From: a bacterium
GTDB lineage: Bacteria; Sumerlaeota; Sumerlaeia; SLMS01; JAHLLQ01
DNA: 64,000 nucleotides
Assembly: GCA_020444065.1 (NCBI GenBank)
Contig: JAHLLQ010000002.1
Coordinates: 434,001 to 498,000, forward strand
Reading direction: 5' to 3'
Shown: positions 9,061 to 17,699 of the stretch, piece by piece
How positions within the stretch are numbered: position 1 is the first letter of the stretch
How the letters are laid out: every line of letters begins with the position of its first letter
Made by a program: the position numbers and the translations under genes
Notes under the pieces: model-generated
What the model was told of the DNA's origin: nothing
The model's database searches: none
Seen by the model: the letters and a program-made list of their open reading frames with translations, nothing else

Positions 9061-11814
9061 ATGAGAATCGAACAATTCAGAACAAGCGAATGTGTTTTGC
9101 GAATCGTCTGCACGCTGCTGATTGCAGGTTTCCTCGCGACGAACTCGCAAACGGTAACGGCTGCTGTGCCTGCGGACAAGACGCCCCTGTTGCCCGGAGG
9201 CGTCGAGTTGCCCTTGATCCTTGTCCGCGCGCCGCGGGGATCGGATGAAGGCACGGGCATTACGCGCGATTTCTACATGAGCCAGTTCGAGATCACGAAC
9301 GGCCAATGGCAAGCTCTCATGGGCTCCACGCCCACCGGCGAATCTGGCGCTCCAGAGTCACCGGACTTTCTGAAACCGGCCACGAACATGACGCAAGACG
9401 AGGCCGTGAACTTCGCGAAGGCACTCGGTGACTATCTGCGCGCTGAGTACCCAGAAGACTTCGCCGGTGCAGCCCTGGCAACCCCGGACCAGTGGGAGTA
9501 CGCCTACGCAGCGGGCACAACTACGGACTACTACTGGGGCGATGACCCACGCCACACGGCGATAGGGAACTACGCCTGGTTCGAGGACAATGCGAACGGC
9601 GTGAAACAACCAGTTGGTGGCAAGCTCCCAAACGACTGGGGGCTCTTCGATATGAGTGGCAATGTGGCCGAGTGGACCACGTATCGCTATCAGGTCTGTA
9701 CTGCTCCGAATCCACCCTGGGAACCAGATGGGCATTGGGAGAGCGTCTGCCACGCCTATGGAGGCAGTTGCGACACGGAAGCGGATTCCTGTACGGGGAC
9801 ATCCTGGGAATCGCTCTACCTGAATGATATCGTCCCGGATTGCTTTAATCCCGTCCACGATGTCGTCTGGCAGACCAGGCGCTCCGACTTCATCGGCCTT
9901 CGTGTTGTGGTCTTTCCTGGTACGCCTTCTCCAAGTCGTGATCCGGAGCCGCCCTCCGTCGTGTTTGATTTCACAGGGAGCCGCGAGGGGTGGAAGCCAT
10001 TCGGGTGGCCACCATTCGATGCACCTGTCTTCTCAAGCACCATCGGTGACCCGGGAACGCTGAATATGACAGCCGTCCCGAGTTCCAGCCTCGTGGGCAT
10101 CTGGGAATCGCCAGCCTTCGAGATTGCCGAATCAAATGCGACCCTTCGTGATTCCAGCAGCATTCGACTCACCGTCGACCGAGCCGATGGCAGCACGATC
10201 TTCAAGGCATCCTGTAGAGTTTTGAGCGATCAGAACGATGCCTCTGTCATTCCCACCTTCCGCATTCGCATGACAACGCAGAACGCTCAGCAATCCGACG
10301 TCCTGGTAGTCGAATCAAATGCAGGAGGCGCCTACTCCCCACGGCAAATTGGTTCCTACTACGACCTCTATTTCTCTCCGCCCGCCACAAGTTCCATCTT
10401 CGAGTTGTACTTCGATATGCTGAATTTCTATCCGGAGGACTCGAACACCGCGACACTCAAACTGGATCGCGTTTCCATCGCCCCACTATCGGACTCCAGC
10501 CTTTCTCAATCCCGCGTCGAACGGGTTTATGACTTCGCGAACGGAACGGATGGCTGGCAGCATTTCGACATTCCAGGTCTGTTTGATTCTCCGGAATTCT
10601 CTTATGATTCAGACGGACAGCGACTCGCTGTTTCACCATCCGATTCGAATGAGTACCAATTCGGCTTCTGGGGCTCCTCCCTCGACCCGGAGAACAACGT
10701 CCTGATCGAACCCGGCAGGATGTACTACGGGATCTTCACTGTCGCTAGTGATTACGAAGATCCCCAGATGGCGCCATCTTTCCGACTTCGCATGAACGAA
10801 TCGCTCTTTCGCGCGGGACGCTACACGGTTGTTTCCCCCACAGGGCAGGCCTTGAACACGCCGACCCTGGGCGAATCCCGGCAGTACACAGTATACTTCC
10901 CGCCGAACTTGGGCGTGGGCGAGAGTCTGGTCGAGTCCTTTGACATGCTGGCCGATCCGGAGCATCAGCTACTTGATCCGGATGGATACTTCTTCCTCGA
11001 GAGCGTTGAAATTCGCTCAGCACCAACAGAAGCCACAATCATGCTCCCCGGCGATGTGCCTCTCACGTTTGCTCCCATCCCCTCCGGCAGCTTCCTGATG
11101 GGGCGCTATCCGGGAGAGCAGGACACCTCCGACTTCGAGGCCCCACAGCATGAAGTAACACTAGATTACTCCTACTACATGGGGAGATTCGAACTGACGA
11201 AGGGGCAGTGGAAAACGGTGATGGGAACCGAGCCTTGGACCGATCAAGAAACCGCGGTCCCCCACTATGCAAATCAACCTGCGACCTACATCTCTTGGGA
11301 CGACGCGCAGGAATTCATCGCAAGGCTCAACGACTACATCGATGCAACGAATCAGGGGACATTCCGCGTGCGTCTTCCCTCGGAATCCGAATGGGAATAT
11401 GCCTGCCGTGCAGGAACCACGACGAGATTCTACTGGGGGGATGACCCAAGGTACGAACAAATAGACTTGTATGCCTGGTATAGGGCCAATATAGGAGAAT
11501 ACTACGCTCATGTGATCGGACAGAAGCAGCCGAATCCATGGGGACTATTCGACATGAGTGGGAATGTCGGAGAATGGTGCCAGGATCATTCTCACTTCTC
11601 GTACACTGGTGCTCCCCCGGATGGTTCAGCCTGGGAGGAGGGATCAATGGACCTTGATCTGCCAAGATGCCTGCGCGGATATGGATTCTTGTCTATGAGC
11701 CACCTGTGTCGCTCCGCATTTCGATATCCCTATTGCTGCATTTCGACAGCGAGGCGGGAGGACATCGGAGTTCGGCTCGCTGGATACTGGGATATCGGAG
11801 AAGGAGCGAAATGA
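9061..11814 (+). CDS. Secreted protein with two formylglycine-generating-enzyme-like (SUMF1) domains
   Basis: 917 residues with a signal peptide (hydrophobic LRIVCTLLIAGFLATNS, cleavage probably after TAA). Two FGE/sulfatase-modifying-factor folds lie at about residues 40-285 and 660-912, recognisable by FYMSQFEITNGQWQALMG, YYWGDDPRHTAIGNYAWF and WGLFDMSGNVAEWT in the first, and YYMGRFELTKGQWKTVMG, WGLFDMSGNVGEWC in the second. Between them are two similar beta-rich blocks of about 170-180 residues each beginning FDFTGSREGWKPF and YDFANGTDGWQHF, probably jelly-roll modules. No sulfatase gene is nearby. Many secreted FGE-fold proteins are binding proteins, not formylglycine makers, so enzymatic activity is doubtful. 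A strong GGGAGGAAGG ribosome-binding site precedes the ATG. Confidence 0.85.
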   Translation: MRIEQFRTSECVLRIVCTLLIAGFLATNSQTVTAAVPADKTPLLPGGVELPLILVRAPRGSDEGTGITRDFYMSQFEITNGQWQALMGSTPTGESGAPESPDFLKPATNMTQDEAVNFAKALGDYLRAEYPEDFAGAALATPDQWEYAYAAGTTTDYYWGDDPRHTAIGNYAWFEDNANGVKQPVGGKLPNDWGLFDMSGNVAEWTTYRYQVCTAPNPPWEPDGHWESVCHAYGGSCDTEADSCTGTSWESLYLNDIVPDCFNPVHDVVWQTRRSDFIGLRVVVFPGTPSPSRDPEPPSVVFDFTGSREGWKPFGWPPFDAPVFSSTIGDPGTLNMTAVPSSSLVGIWESPAFEIAESNATLRDSSSIRLTVDRADGSTIFKASCRVLSDQNDASVIPTFRIRMTTQNAQQSDVLVVESNAGGAYSPRQIGSYYDLYFSPPATSSIFELYFDMLNFYPEDSNTATLKLDRVSIAPLSDSSLSQSRVERVYDFANGTDGWQHFDIPGLFDSPEFSYDSDGQRLAVSPSDSNEYQFGFWGSSLDPENNVLIEPGRMYYGIFTVASDYEDPQMAPSFRLRMNESLFRAGRYTVVSPTGQALNTPTLGESRQYTVYFPPNLGVGESLVESFDMLADPEHQLLDPDGYFFLESVEIRSAPTEATIMLPGDVPLTFAPIPSGSFLMGRYPGEQDTSDFEAPQHEVTLDYSYYMGRFELTKGQWKTVMGTEPWTDQETAVPHYANQPATYISWDDAQEFIARLNDYIDATNQGTFRVRLPSESEWEYACRAGTTTRFYWGDDPRYEQIDLYAWYRANIGEYYAHVIGQKQPNPWGLFDMSGNVGEWCQDHSHFSYTGAPPDGSAWEEGSMDLDLPRCLRGYGFLSMSHLCRSAFRYPYCCISTARREDIGVRLAGYWDIGEGAK

Positions 11815-11867
11815 GTCCGCGGTCTGAGGGCTGATTGGGCACAAAACCATCCTTTCTTTCACTGACA

Positions 11868-11956
11868 CCCAGGCCCAACGGGCCGGCGATTCCTTAGCCC
11901 AGGCCGTCAGGCCTGGGTTCCTGGATCGGCCCAGGTCCGCGGCCTGAAGGGACGCG
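11868..11956 (+). repeat. REP-like repeat, copy A
   Basis: Begins CCCAGGCCCAACGGGCCGG and ends CGGCCTGAAGGGACGCG. Its first 37 bases (11868-11904) are identical to those of copy B at 12243-12279, and the rest is similar with small substitutions. Internal palindromes (GGCCCAACGGGCC; CCCAGGCCGTCAGGCCTGGG) give it a multi-hairpin structure. Confidence 0.85.
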
Positions 11957-11969
11957 ATGCAGGATCATG

Positions 11970-12060
11970 TGTCGCCCCTTCAGGGCTCGAAATAACGGAC
12001 GCGCCTCGAACCCAGCCCGATGGGCTGGGCTAAGGGATAACGCGCCGTTGGCGCTGACAG
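11970..12060 (-). repeat. REP-like repeat, diverged inverted copy
   Basis: Reads as the reverse complement of the repeat unit with many changes: CCCCTTCAGGGCTCG, then AACCCAGCCCGATGGGCTGG, then GCTAAGG and GCGCCGTTGGCGCTGAC. The order of palindromes matches copies A and B read from the other strand. Confidence 0.65.
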
Positions 12061-12097
12061 GTTCGCCTCTCAACCCGGCAGCCAATTCCACCCAAAT

Positions 12098-12116
12098 ACA
12101 GGCCCAACGGGCCTGT
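12098..12116. repeat. REP-like repeat fragment (palindrome)
   Basis: A 19-base near-perfect palindrome, ACAGGCCCAACGGGCCTGT, corresponding to the first hairpin of the repeat unit without the remainder. Confidence 0.6.
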
Positions 12117-12242
12117 GATTGCGTCGGAGCTCAGGGATGTTCCGTTTTTCGGCCCCAATCCAACTTCACCAACCGCCCCATACCTTCCGCCCGGATTTCC
12201 GCTGGGGTAAGCCTCACAACGTGAATGCCATTTTCACCCATC

Positions 12243-12330
12243 CCCAGGCCCAACGGGCCGGCGATTCCTTAGCCCAGGCTGCAGGCCTGGGTTTCCGGAC
12301 GGACCCAAGCCCGCGGCCTGAAGGGTCGCG
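12243..12330 (+). repeat. REP-like repeat, copy B
   Basis: Direct repeat of copy A: 37 identical bases at its left end, then the same GCAGGCCTGGG hairpin and a closing CGCGGCCTGAAGGGTCGCG block. It lies about 90 bases ahead of the APH-like gene. Confidence 0.85.
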
Positions 12331-12416
12331 ACGAAGGCTTGACCTCCTGCCCCCAGCAGGGCAGGTCACGACTTCTATCGCGAATTACCGAATCAGCGCA
12401 TCCAAGGACTCCTCTC

Positions 12417-13382
12417 ATGCCAACCTCACCACCCCTTCTTCCCTTGGTTCGGGACGAACCTCAATTCGAGGCCCTGAAGTCGGCGGGCACGGATTTTCGG
12501 CCGGCGATGCGGGCGATTTGTGATCGGCATGGGATCGAGGCGAAGGAGTTGGTTCCGCTCACGCCGTCGAGCCTGATTGTGTTTCGGGCCGGCGATCGCG
12601 CGGTTGTGAAGTTGTTTCCACCCTGCTGTGAAAAGGAATTCACGGTCGAGTCGAAGGCGTTGGAGTTGTTGTCCGGCCGCGCCGAGGTGCCGACGCCGCG
12701 GTTGATTGCGACCGGGGAGTTGGAAGGTTGGCCGTACGTCGTGATGGAGCGCATCGCCGGCCGGCTTCTCTCCGACGCGTGGCCGGAGATTGCAGCGGCC
12801 GATCGCGAACGCCTGGCCGAGGACCTCGGGCGTTGTATCCGAGCGATGCACGATTCGCCGGCGGACGATCTGCCTCGGCCGGGCGGAGGCTCGTGGGAAG
12901 AAATGCAGGCCCGTTTCCAGGACGCGGCCCTGGCAAGGCACCGCGCATCCAGCGCGCCGCGGGAATGGATCGATGCGTTGCCGGAGTTTCTGGCCGGCCG
13001 GACGCTGCCACTGGAGGAGAATTGCCGCGCGTTGCTCCACACCGAACTGGCGGACATGCACATTCTCGTCGAGCGCGCTGCGGAACATTGGGAATTGCGT
13101 GGCGTGATCGATTTCGAGCCCGCCATGCCGGGCGATCCCATGTATGACTTCGCGGGCCTCGGGTTTCTGCTGTTCAACGGAGAGCACGCGCTGATCCGGC
13201 GATTCCTGCGCGCGTACGGAATCGCCGACTCACAACTCGGCGCGGAGTTCCAGGAAACGGCGCTGCGGTACGTGCTGACGCATCGTTACACGAACCTGGA
13301 GTGGTTTCTTTCGGCGATCCCACCAACGGGAGCGGCGGGGGACTTCAAGTCCTGGGCGCAAGATTGGTACGGGCTTGCGTGA
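12417..13382 (+). CDS. Aminoglycoside-phosphotransferase-like small-molecule kinase
   Basis: 321 residues from the ATG at 12417 (MPTSPPLLPLV); the frame is open further upstream but that part is repeat sequence. The APH fold is visible as SLIVFRAGDRAVVKLFP (nucleotide-binding lysine), the hinge WPYVVMERIAGRLL, a catalytic loop HTELADMHILV and the metal-binding segment GVIDFEPAMPGDPMYDF. The catalytic loop has Glu where most family members have Asp (HTE instead of HGD), a pattern I believe occurs in some APH-like subgroups. The substrate may be an antibiotic, a sugar or a small metabolite; resistance cannot be inferred. The sirtuin gene converges 10 bases downstream. Confidence 0.8.
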   Translation: MPTSPPLLPLVRDEPQFEALKSAGTDFRPAMRAICDRHGIEAKELVPLTPSSLIVFRAGDRAVVKLFPPCCEKEFTVESKALELLSGRAEVPTPRLIATGELEGWPYVVMERIAGRLLSDAWPEIAAADRERLAEDLGRCIRAMHDSPADDLPRPGGGSWEEMQARFQDAALARHRASSAPREWIDALPEFLAGRTLPLEENCRALLHTELADMHILVERAAEHWELRGVIDFEPAMPGDPMYDFAGLGFLLFNGEHALIRRFLRAYGIADSQLGAEFQETALRYVLTHRYTNLEWFLSAIPPTGAAGDFKSWAQDWYGLA

Positions 13383-13392
13383 GACGCGCTCG

Positions 13393-14118
13393 CTAGCCTG
13401 AAAGCGACTGCACAATGTCCTTCAACTCCCCATTCAACACATGATCCGCAAGGGTGTCGAGCGGCGTCGGTTCTCGATTGATGATGACGAGTTTCGCGCC
13501 CGTGTACCTGGCGCGGGCGGGGATCGCGGCGGCGGGATAGACGACGAGCGACGTGCCGATCGCGATGAAGAGATCGCACGTCGACGCGGCCTCGAAGGCA
13601 CCGGCGATCGCGACCTCGGGCAGGGCTTCGCCAAAGAACACAATATCGGGCTTGATCGTGCCGCCGCACCGGCACGACGGAATACGCATCTCATTCAGCT
13701 TAGCACGCATCGCTTCGATGTCGAATTCGCGCCCGCAACCCAGGCAATGGCTGACGGCGATCGAACCGTGAACCTCGAAGACGTTTTTCGTGCCCGCGCG
13801 CTGGTGCAGCATGTCTATGTTCTGCGTGATGCAGGCCTTGAGCTTCCCCGCTTGTTCCAGACGCGTGATTGCGTGGTGCGTGACGTTCGGTTGTGTCTCG
13901 GTGAACGCGTACAATTCCTCGCGCGCGAAATCGAAGAAGTACGCCGGGTCGCGGTGAAAGTAGTCGATGTCGAACACGCGGTTGGCATCCCACCGCGCGT
14001 ACGTGCCGGAGGGGCTGCGGAAATCGGAAATGCCGGAGTCCGTACTGACGCCGGCTCCGGTCAGAATCGCGATGTTGTCGCTGTTGCGGATCAGTTCGAT
14101 CACCGCATCGGTGTTCAT
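13393..14118 (-). CDS. cobB: NAD-dependent protein deacylase, sirtuin family
   Basis: 241 residues starting at the ATG at 14118 (MNTDAVIELI); the frame extends upstream but without family similarity. Hallmarks: the NAD-binding GAGVSTDSGISDFRS, the catalytic QNIDMLHQRAG and EVHGS, four zinc cysteines in CLGC and CRCGG, and IKPDIVFFGEALP and IGTSLVVYPAA. It removes acetyl or related acyl groups from lysines using NAD+. Length and motif spacing match bacterial CobB/SrtN enzymes. It is divergent from the GH13 gene and convergent with the APH-like gene, so it is probably a single-gene unit. Confidence 0.94.
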   Translation of the reverse strand: MNTDAVIELIRNSDNIAILTGAGVSTDSGISDFRSPSGTYARWDANRVFDIDYFHRDPAYFFDFAREELYAFTETQPNVTHHAITRLEQAGKLKACITQNIDMLHQRAGTKNVFEVHGSIAVSHCLGCGREFDIEAMRAKLNEMRIPSCRCGGTIKPDIVFFGEALPEVAIAGAFEAASTCDLFIAIGTSLVVYPAAAIPARARYTGAKLVIINREPTPLDTLADHVLNGELKDIVQSLSG

Positions 14119-14434
14119 TGCTCGGGTCCATACGGCGCCGAGAATATCTCGACGCGCTGCAGATTCAACGCCCCGCCGATTTGTAGAAGCTGATGCGCCG
14201 GATCGGCAAGCACATCCATCGAGCAGAGCAGATATTGCCCGGCCGCCATGTCTGGTGGGAAGAAAACGAGGTACGTCTTTGGCGCGCCGGGCGTCGGGAC
14301 GTTCTGCGCCAGTCCCGTCGAGGCGATTCTGTTCCTGTGTCATCGAACGCGATCTGCCGCAGGTATCCGGTGTGTTCCCGTTGCATTCAGCAACTCCGGC
14401 CTTGAAACTTATCGGCGGCCAGGGGGTCCTCGCC

Positions 14435-17092
14435 TTGCTACTCAAAGCCCACAAATCGCTTTTCTTCCTCACCTTCCTGCTCTTCGGTTTCGTTGGCACG
14501 GCAACGGCAGCCTACGAGCATCAGTGGACCGACGCATTCTCTGTCGCGACGAGCCGTTGGGAGGAAGGCACTGGCGCGCTCGACGGCAGCCAGGTGGAGC
14601 TCACGCCGGACAACGTTTCCTTCAGCAGTGGCCTCCTGACTGTCGCACTCACTGAGAAGTCCGCCGGCAGCATGGGCGAGTTCACGGATCGGCCATACTG
14701 GGGCGGCGAGTACTCCACCGTCGCGCCCTACGCGCATGGTCGCTTCCTGGTGACTATGCAGCCGGCCGCGCCCTCGGGTGTCGTTTCTGAGATTGTTCTT
14801 CAGCTTCCGGCTGCGTCCACTGACTCGGCTCAGATTGCCATTCGATTCCTTGGTCGGACCGACCAGGTGCAGTATCATCTCGAGTGGAAAGACTCCATCG
14901 GCACTGTTCACACCCAGGATGCGTCGGTTGATCTCGGTTTCGATGCTGCCGCCGCACAGCATCACTACATGATGGAGTGGACCTCGTCGCACATCACATT
15001 CTTCGTCGATGGGTTCTACTCTCACGCATTCGTGAAGCCATCGGTCCTGGATGAATTCCAGGCCGACATGGAGGTCCGCCTGCGAGCCTGGATTCCCGAA
15101 TCGTCTGCTTTAGCAGGAGCATTCGACCCCGCCTCGCTTCCGTTGCAGGCGACGTTCGATGCAGCATTCTACTTCGAATGGCAGACTTTCGTTTCCTCTG
15201 CGACGGTGATGGGGGCGTACCCTCATTCCGGCGGCACCACATTCCGCGTCTGGGCACCGAATGCGGATTCCGTGCATGTGCGCGGCACGTTCAATGGTTG
15301 GGGGCTGAGCAATCCGCTTTCCCGCGAGGCGGCGACCGGATACTGGTCGACGTTTGTTTCGGGGGCGAGTGCCGGCGACGAGTACAAGTTCTACGTCACA
15401 AATAATAGTCCTTCCGCGGGCCTGGATACGACCGTCTGGCAACGCGATCCGTACAGTCGCCGCATCGCCAGTTTCCAAAGCCCCGGGGACAACTCGGTCG
15501 TTTACGATCCCAACGCGTTCGATTGGGAAGGCCCAAAGACGTTCGTTCCGGAGCCGCGAGAGAAGCTGATCATCTATGAAATGCACGTGGGCACGTTCAA
15601 CGCCCCATCGGGCGCACCGGCGACCTTCTATGAAGCGATTGGCCGCCTCGATCAACTCGTCGATCTTGGCATCAACACCATCGAAGTGATGCCTGTCCAG
15701 GAAGTTCCGTCGAACAACGGATGGGGCTACGATCCTGTATTCTACAATTCCGTGGAGCTCGGTCTCGGCGAGGCAGACGCCTTCAAGGCATTTGTCAAGG
15801 CCTGTCACGAACGCAACCTGGCCGTTCTCGTGGATGTGGTCTACAATCACACCACGACAACAAGAAGCCCCCTTTGGCAATTCGATCTGTGGTACGAACA
15901 GGATGGCGGCGGTATCTGGTTCTATAACGATGCGTACTGGCAGACCACGCCGTGGGGGCCACGGATGGATTTCCGTCGGCCGGAGGTTCGCGAGTTCATC
16001 AAGCAGAACATCCGGACGTATCTCGATGAATTCCGTGTCGACGGATTCCGCTTCGACGCAACCCGCATCATGAGGGAGGTCGTGGACGAGAACTGGGACA
16101 CGGTGGAGGAAATCGAAGAGGCCCTGGCGTTGTTGCAGGAAATCAGTGCCATGATCGATCGCGAGTACCCCGACGCCATTTCAACGGCAGAGGATTTTGG
16201 CGTGGACCAATTGGCAAGCCTCGACCTCGGCAGTAATGGCGCGGGTTTCGATGCGGAGTGGGGCTCCTTCAAGTTCTACGCGGCGCGTGCGCTCGTGGCC
16301 TCCGATTCCGCGCGCGATCTCGATGATCTGCGCAGAGGCATGGAGCGAACCATCAACGGCGATCCAATGAAGCGCGTCGTCTACGTCGAGTCGCACGATT
16401 CCGCCGCGACTGAGGATCCAGATGGCGAGACGTTTCCCTATCGAGGCGGCTACTTGCCCAAGCGCCTGAATCAGATCGATCCGGAGACAAACATTACCAC
16501 GCGGAAACTCTCCATGCTCGGCAGCGTTTTCACCTTCACGCTGCCCGGCGTTCCGATGATGTTTATGGGCCAGGAAGCCTATGCGACGGGAACGTTCGAT
16601 TTTCCCTCACCGCCGGCGCTGGATTGGGACCAGATGTTGGGCGATCATCCCGGGATCTTCCAACTGCACCAGGATCTGATCGATCTGCGCCTGAATCACG
16701 GTGGAGCAACGCGCGGACTGCAGGGACCGGCACTCGACGTCTACCATCAGAATGGCAGCGCTAAAGTCATTGCCTACCTGCGACAAGATGTCGGCGGCGC
16801 GGCAGACGATGTGGTTGTTGTGATGAACCTTTCCTCCACGACGTTCAACCTCGGATATAAACTTGGAATGCCGGAGGGGGGAACATGGCACGTTCGATTC
16901 AATAGCGACCTGACATCTTACGACCCGGCCTTTGGAACAAGTCCGGGAGAGCTTGTTTCTCTCGATACGACGGCCGATGGACGAGATGGTTACCCCCAGA
17001 GTGTAAAGATCCCCGTTCTTCAACCCTACACCGCACTAATCCTCTCGCAGGATGCCGTTTCACCTCGCGAAATCGGCTGGATGCTTCGCTGA
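14435..17092 (+). CDS. Exported GH13 alpha-glucan enzyme (branching-enzyme-like) with N-terminal lectin-like domain
   Basis: 885 residues from a TTG at 14435, chosen because AGGGGG lies eight bases upstream and the translation begins directly with a signal peptide (LFFLTFLLFGFVGTATAA). Residues about 30-245 form a beta-rich ConA/LamG or GH16-like domain (GRFLVTMQP, FFVDGFYSHAF). A CBM48-type module follows (TTFRVWAPNADSVHVRGTFN) and then a GH13 catalytic barrel close to GlgB or trehalohydrolase types. Catalytic residues are Asp541 in GFRFDAT, Glu586 in TAEDF and Asp655 in ESHDS. Cytoplasmic GlgB has no signal peptide, so this enzyme probably acts outside the membrane on alpha-glucan. The C-terminal beta domain is present. 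Confidence 0.86.
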   Translation: MLLKAHKSLFFLTFLLFGFVGTATAAYEHQWTDAFSVATSRWEEGTGALDGSQVELTPDNVSFSSGLLTVALTEKSAGSMGEFTDRPYWGGEYSTVAPYAHGRFLVTMQPAAPSGVVSEIVLQLPAASTDSAQIAIRFLGRTDQVQYHLEWKDSIGTVHTQDASVDLGFDAAAAQHHYMMEWTSSHITFFVDGFYSHAFVKPSVLDEFQADMEVRLRAWIPESSALAGAFDPASLPLQATFDAAFYFEWQTFVSSATVMGAYPHSGGTTFRVWAPNADSVHVRGTFNGWGLSNPLSREAATGYWSTFVSGASAGDEYKFYVTNNSPSAGLDTTVWQRDPYSRRIASFQSPGDNSVVYDPNAFDWEGPKTFVPEPREKLIIYEMHVGTFNAPSGAPATFYEAIGRLDQLVDLGINTIEVMPVQEVPSNNGWGYDPVFYNSVELGLGEADAFKAFVKACHERNLAVLVDVVYNHTTTTRSPLWQFDLWYEQDGGGIWFYNDAYWQTTPWGPRMDFRRPEVREFIKQNIRTYLDEFRVDGFRFDATRIMREVVDENWDTVEEIEEALALLQEISAMIDREYPDAISTAEDFGVDQLASLDLGSNGAGFDAEWGSFKFYAARALVASDSARDLDDLRRGMERTINGDPMKRVVYVESHDSAATEDPDGETFPYRGGYLPKRLNQIDPETNITTRKLSMLGSVFTFTLPGVPMMFMGQEAYATGTFDFPSPPALDWDQMLGDHPGIFQLHQDLIDLRLNHGGATRGLQGPALDVYHQNGSAKVIAYLRQDVGGAADDVVVVMNLSSTTFNLGYKLGMPEGGTWHVRFNSDLTSYDPAFGTSPGELVSLDTTADGRDGYPQSVKIPVLQPYTALILSQDAVSPREIGWMLR

Positions 17093-17144
17093 AGCGTGTT
17101 TCTCTTGGCGAGCCCACAACGAAGCATGGGCCTCCCTCCTATCC

Positions 17145-17660
17145 TCAGCCCTGCTCTTCCAGTCGGGCGAGAAGTTTCTCGGCAACGATCGATGGATCAT
17201 CCGAAACCAGCCCGGGATCAAGCGCGTGCGTCAAAGCCTCGAGCAAATCGGCATAGGGCTTTTCGTGCTGATTGCGGAAGATGTGATGGACTCCCCTCTC
17301 GAACGCGAGCGACTCTGCGCCCTCACGGGAGAGCTTGCGAAGAAGCGCGGGCCAGGCATCCTTGCCAAAGCGCACCAGCGCATCCGCCGCGACCCATTGC
17401 ACGTCGGCATCGTCGTCTTCCAGCGCCTCAACGAGCGCGGGGATCGCATCGGCATCGCCGATTGAACCGAGGGCCTTCGCCGCTTCCCAACGCAGGCGAT
17501 CGGAGTGCGAGTTCTCCAGGCCATTGACCAGGCACGGAACGGCCGCACTGCCAAGCGCGATCAGTGCATACCGCGCATGTTCGCGCTTCAGGCCATCCTT
17601 TTGCCCGAGTTGTTCCATCAGTCCTTCCAAGTTCGTTTGCGTGTTGATGTGCGTTTTCAT
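17145..17660 (-). CDS. HEAT-repeat protein
   Basis: 171 residues. Three to four HEAT-like helical repeats are visible: HARYALIALGSAAVPCLVNG, LRWEAAKALGSIGDADAIPA and VQWVAADALVRFGKDAWPAL. Such repeats form a curved scaffold for protein binding or, in lyase subtypes, tetrapyrrole lyase accessory roles; there is no evidence for a specific role here. A very good AGGAGG ribosome-binding site precedes the ATG. It lies 39 bases after the proton ATPase gene on the same strand and is probably in its operon. Confidence 0.8.
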   Translation of the reverse strand: MKTHINTQTNLEGLMEQLGQKDGLKREHARYALIALGSAAVPCLVNGLENSHSDRLRWEAAKALGSIGDADAIPALVEALEDDDADVQWVAADALVRFGKDAWPALLRKLSREGAESLAFERGVHHIFRNQHEKPYADLLEALTHALDPGLVSDDPSIVAEKLLARLEEQG

Positions 17661-17699
17661 GGCGCACCTCCTGGGGGATTTTTTGTGTGCGTGTAGAAG

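Larger units (their letters stand above)
11815..12416. other. Intergenic region filled with palindromic REP-like repeats
   Basis: About 600 bases between the FGE-domain gene and the APH-like gene. It holds no convincing gene; short open frames here arise from the repeats. It contains two near-identical direct copies of a repeat of about 89 bases, one diverged inverted copy and a 19-base palindromic fragment, each annotated separately. All are rich in self-complementary CCCAGGC and GGGCC blocks that would fold as stable hairpins in RNA. Confidence 0.8.

Noticed and set aside
12417-13382. Antibiotic resistance gene
   Set aside because: The family is broad, the catalytic loop is atypical and nothing in the context suggests resistance.
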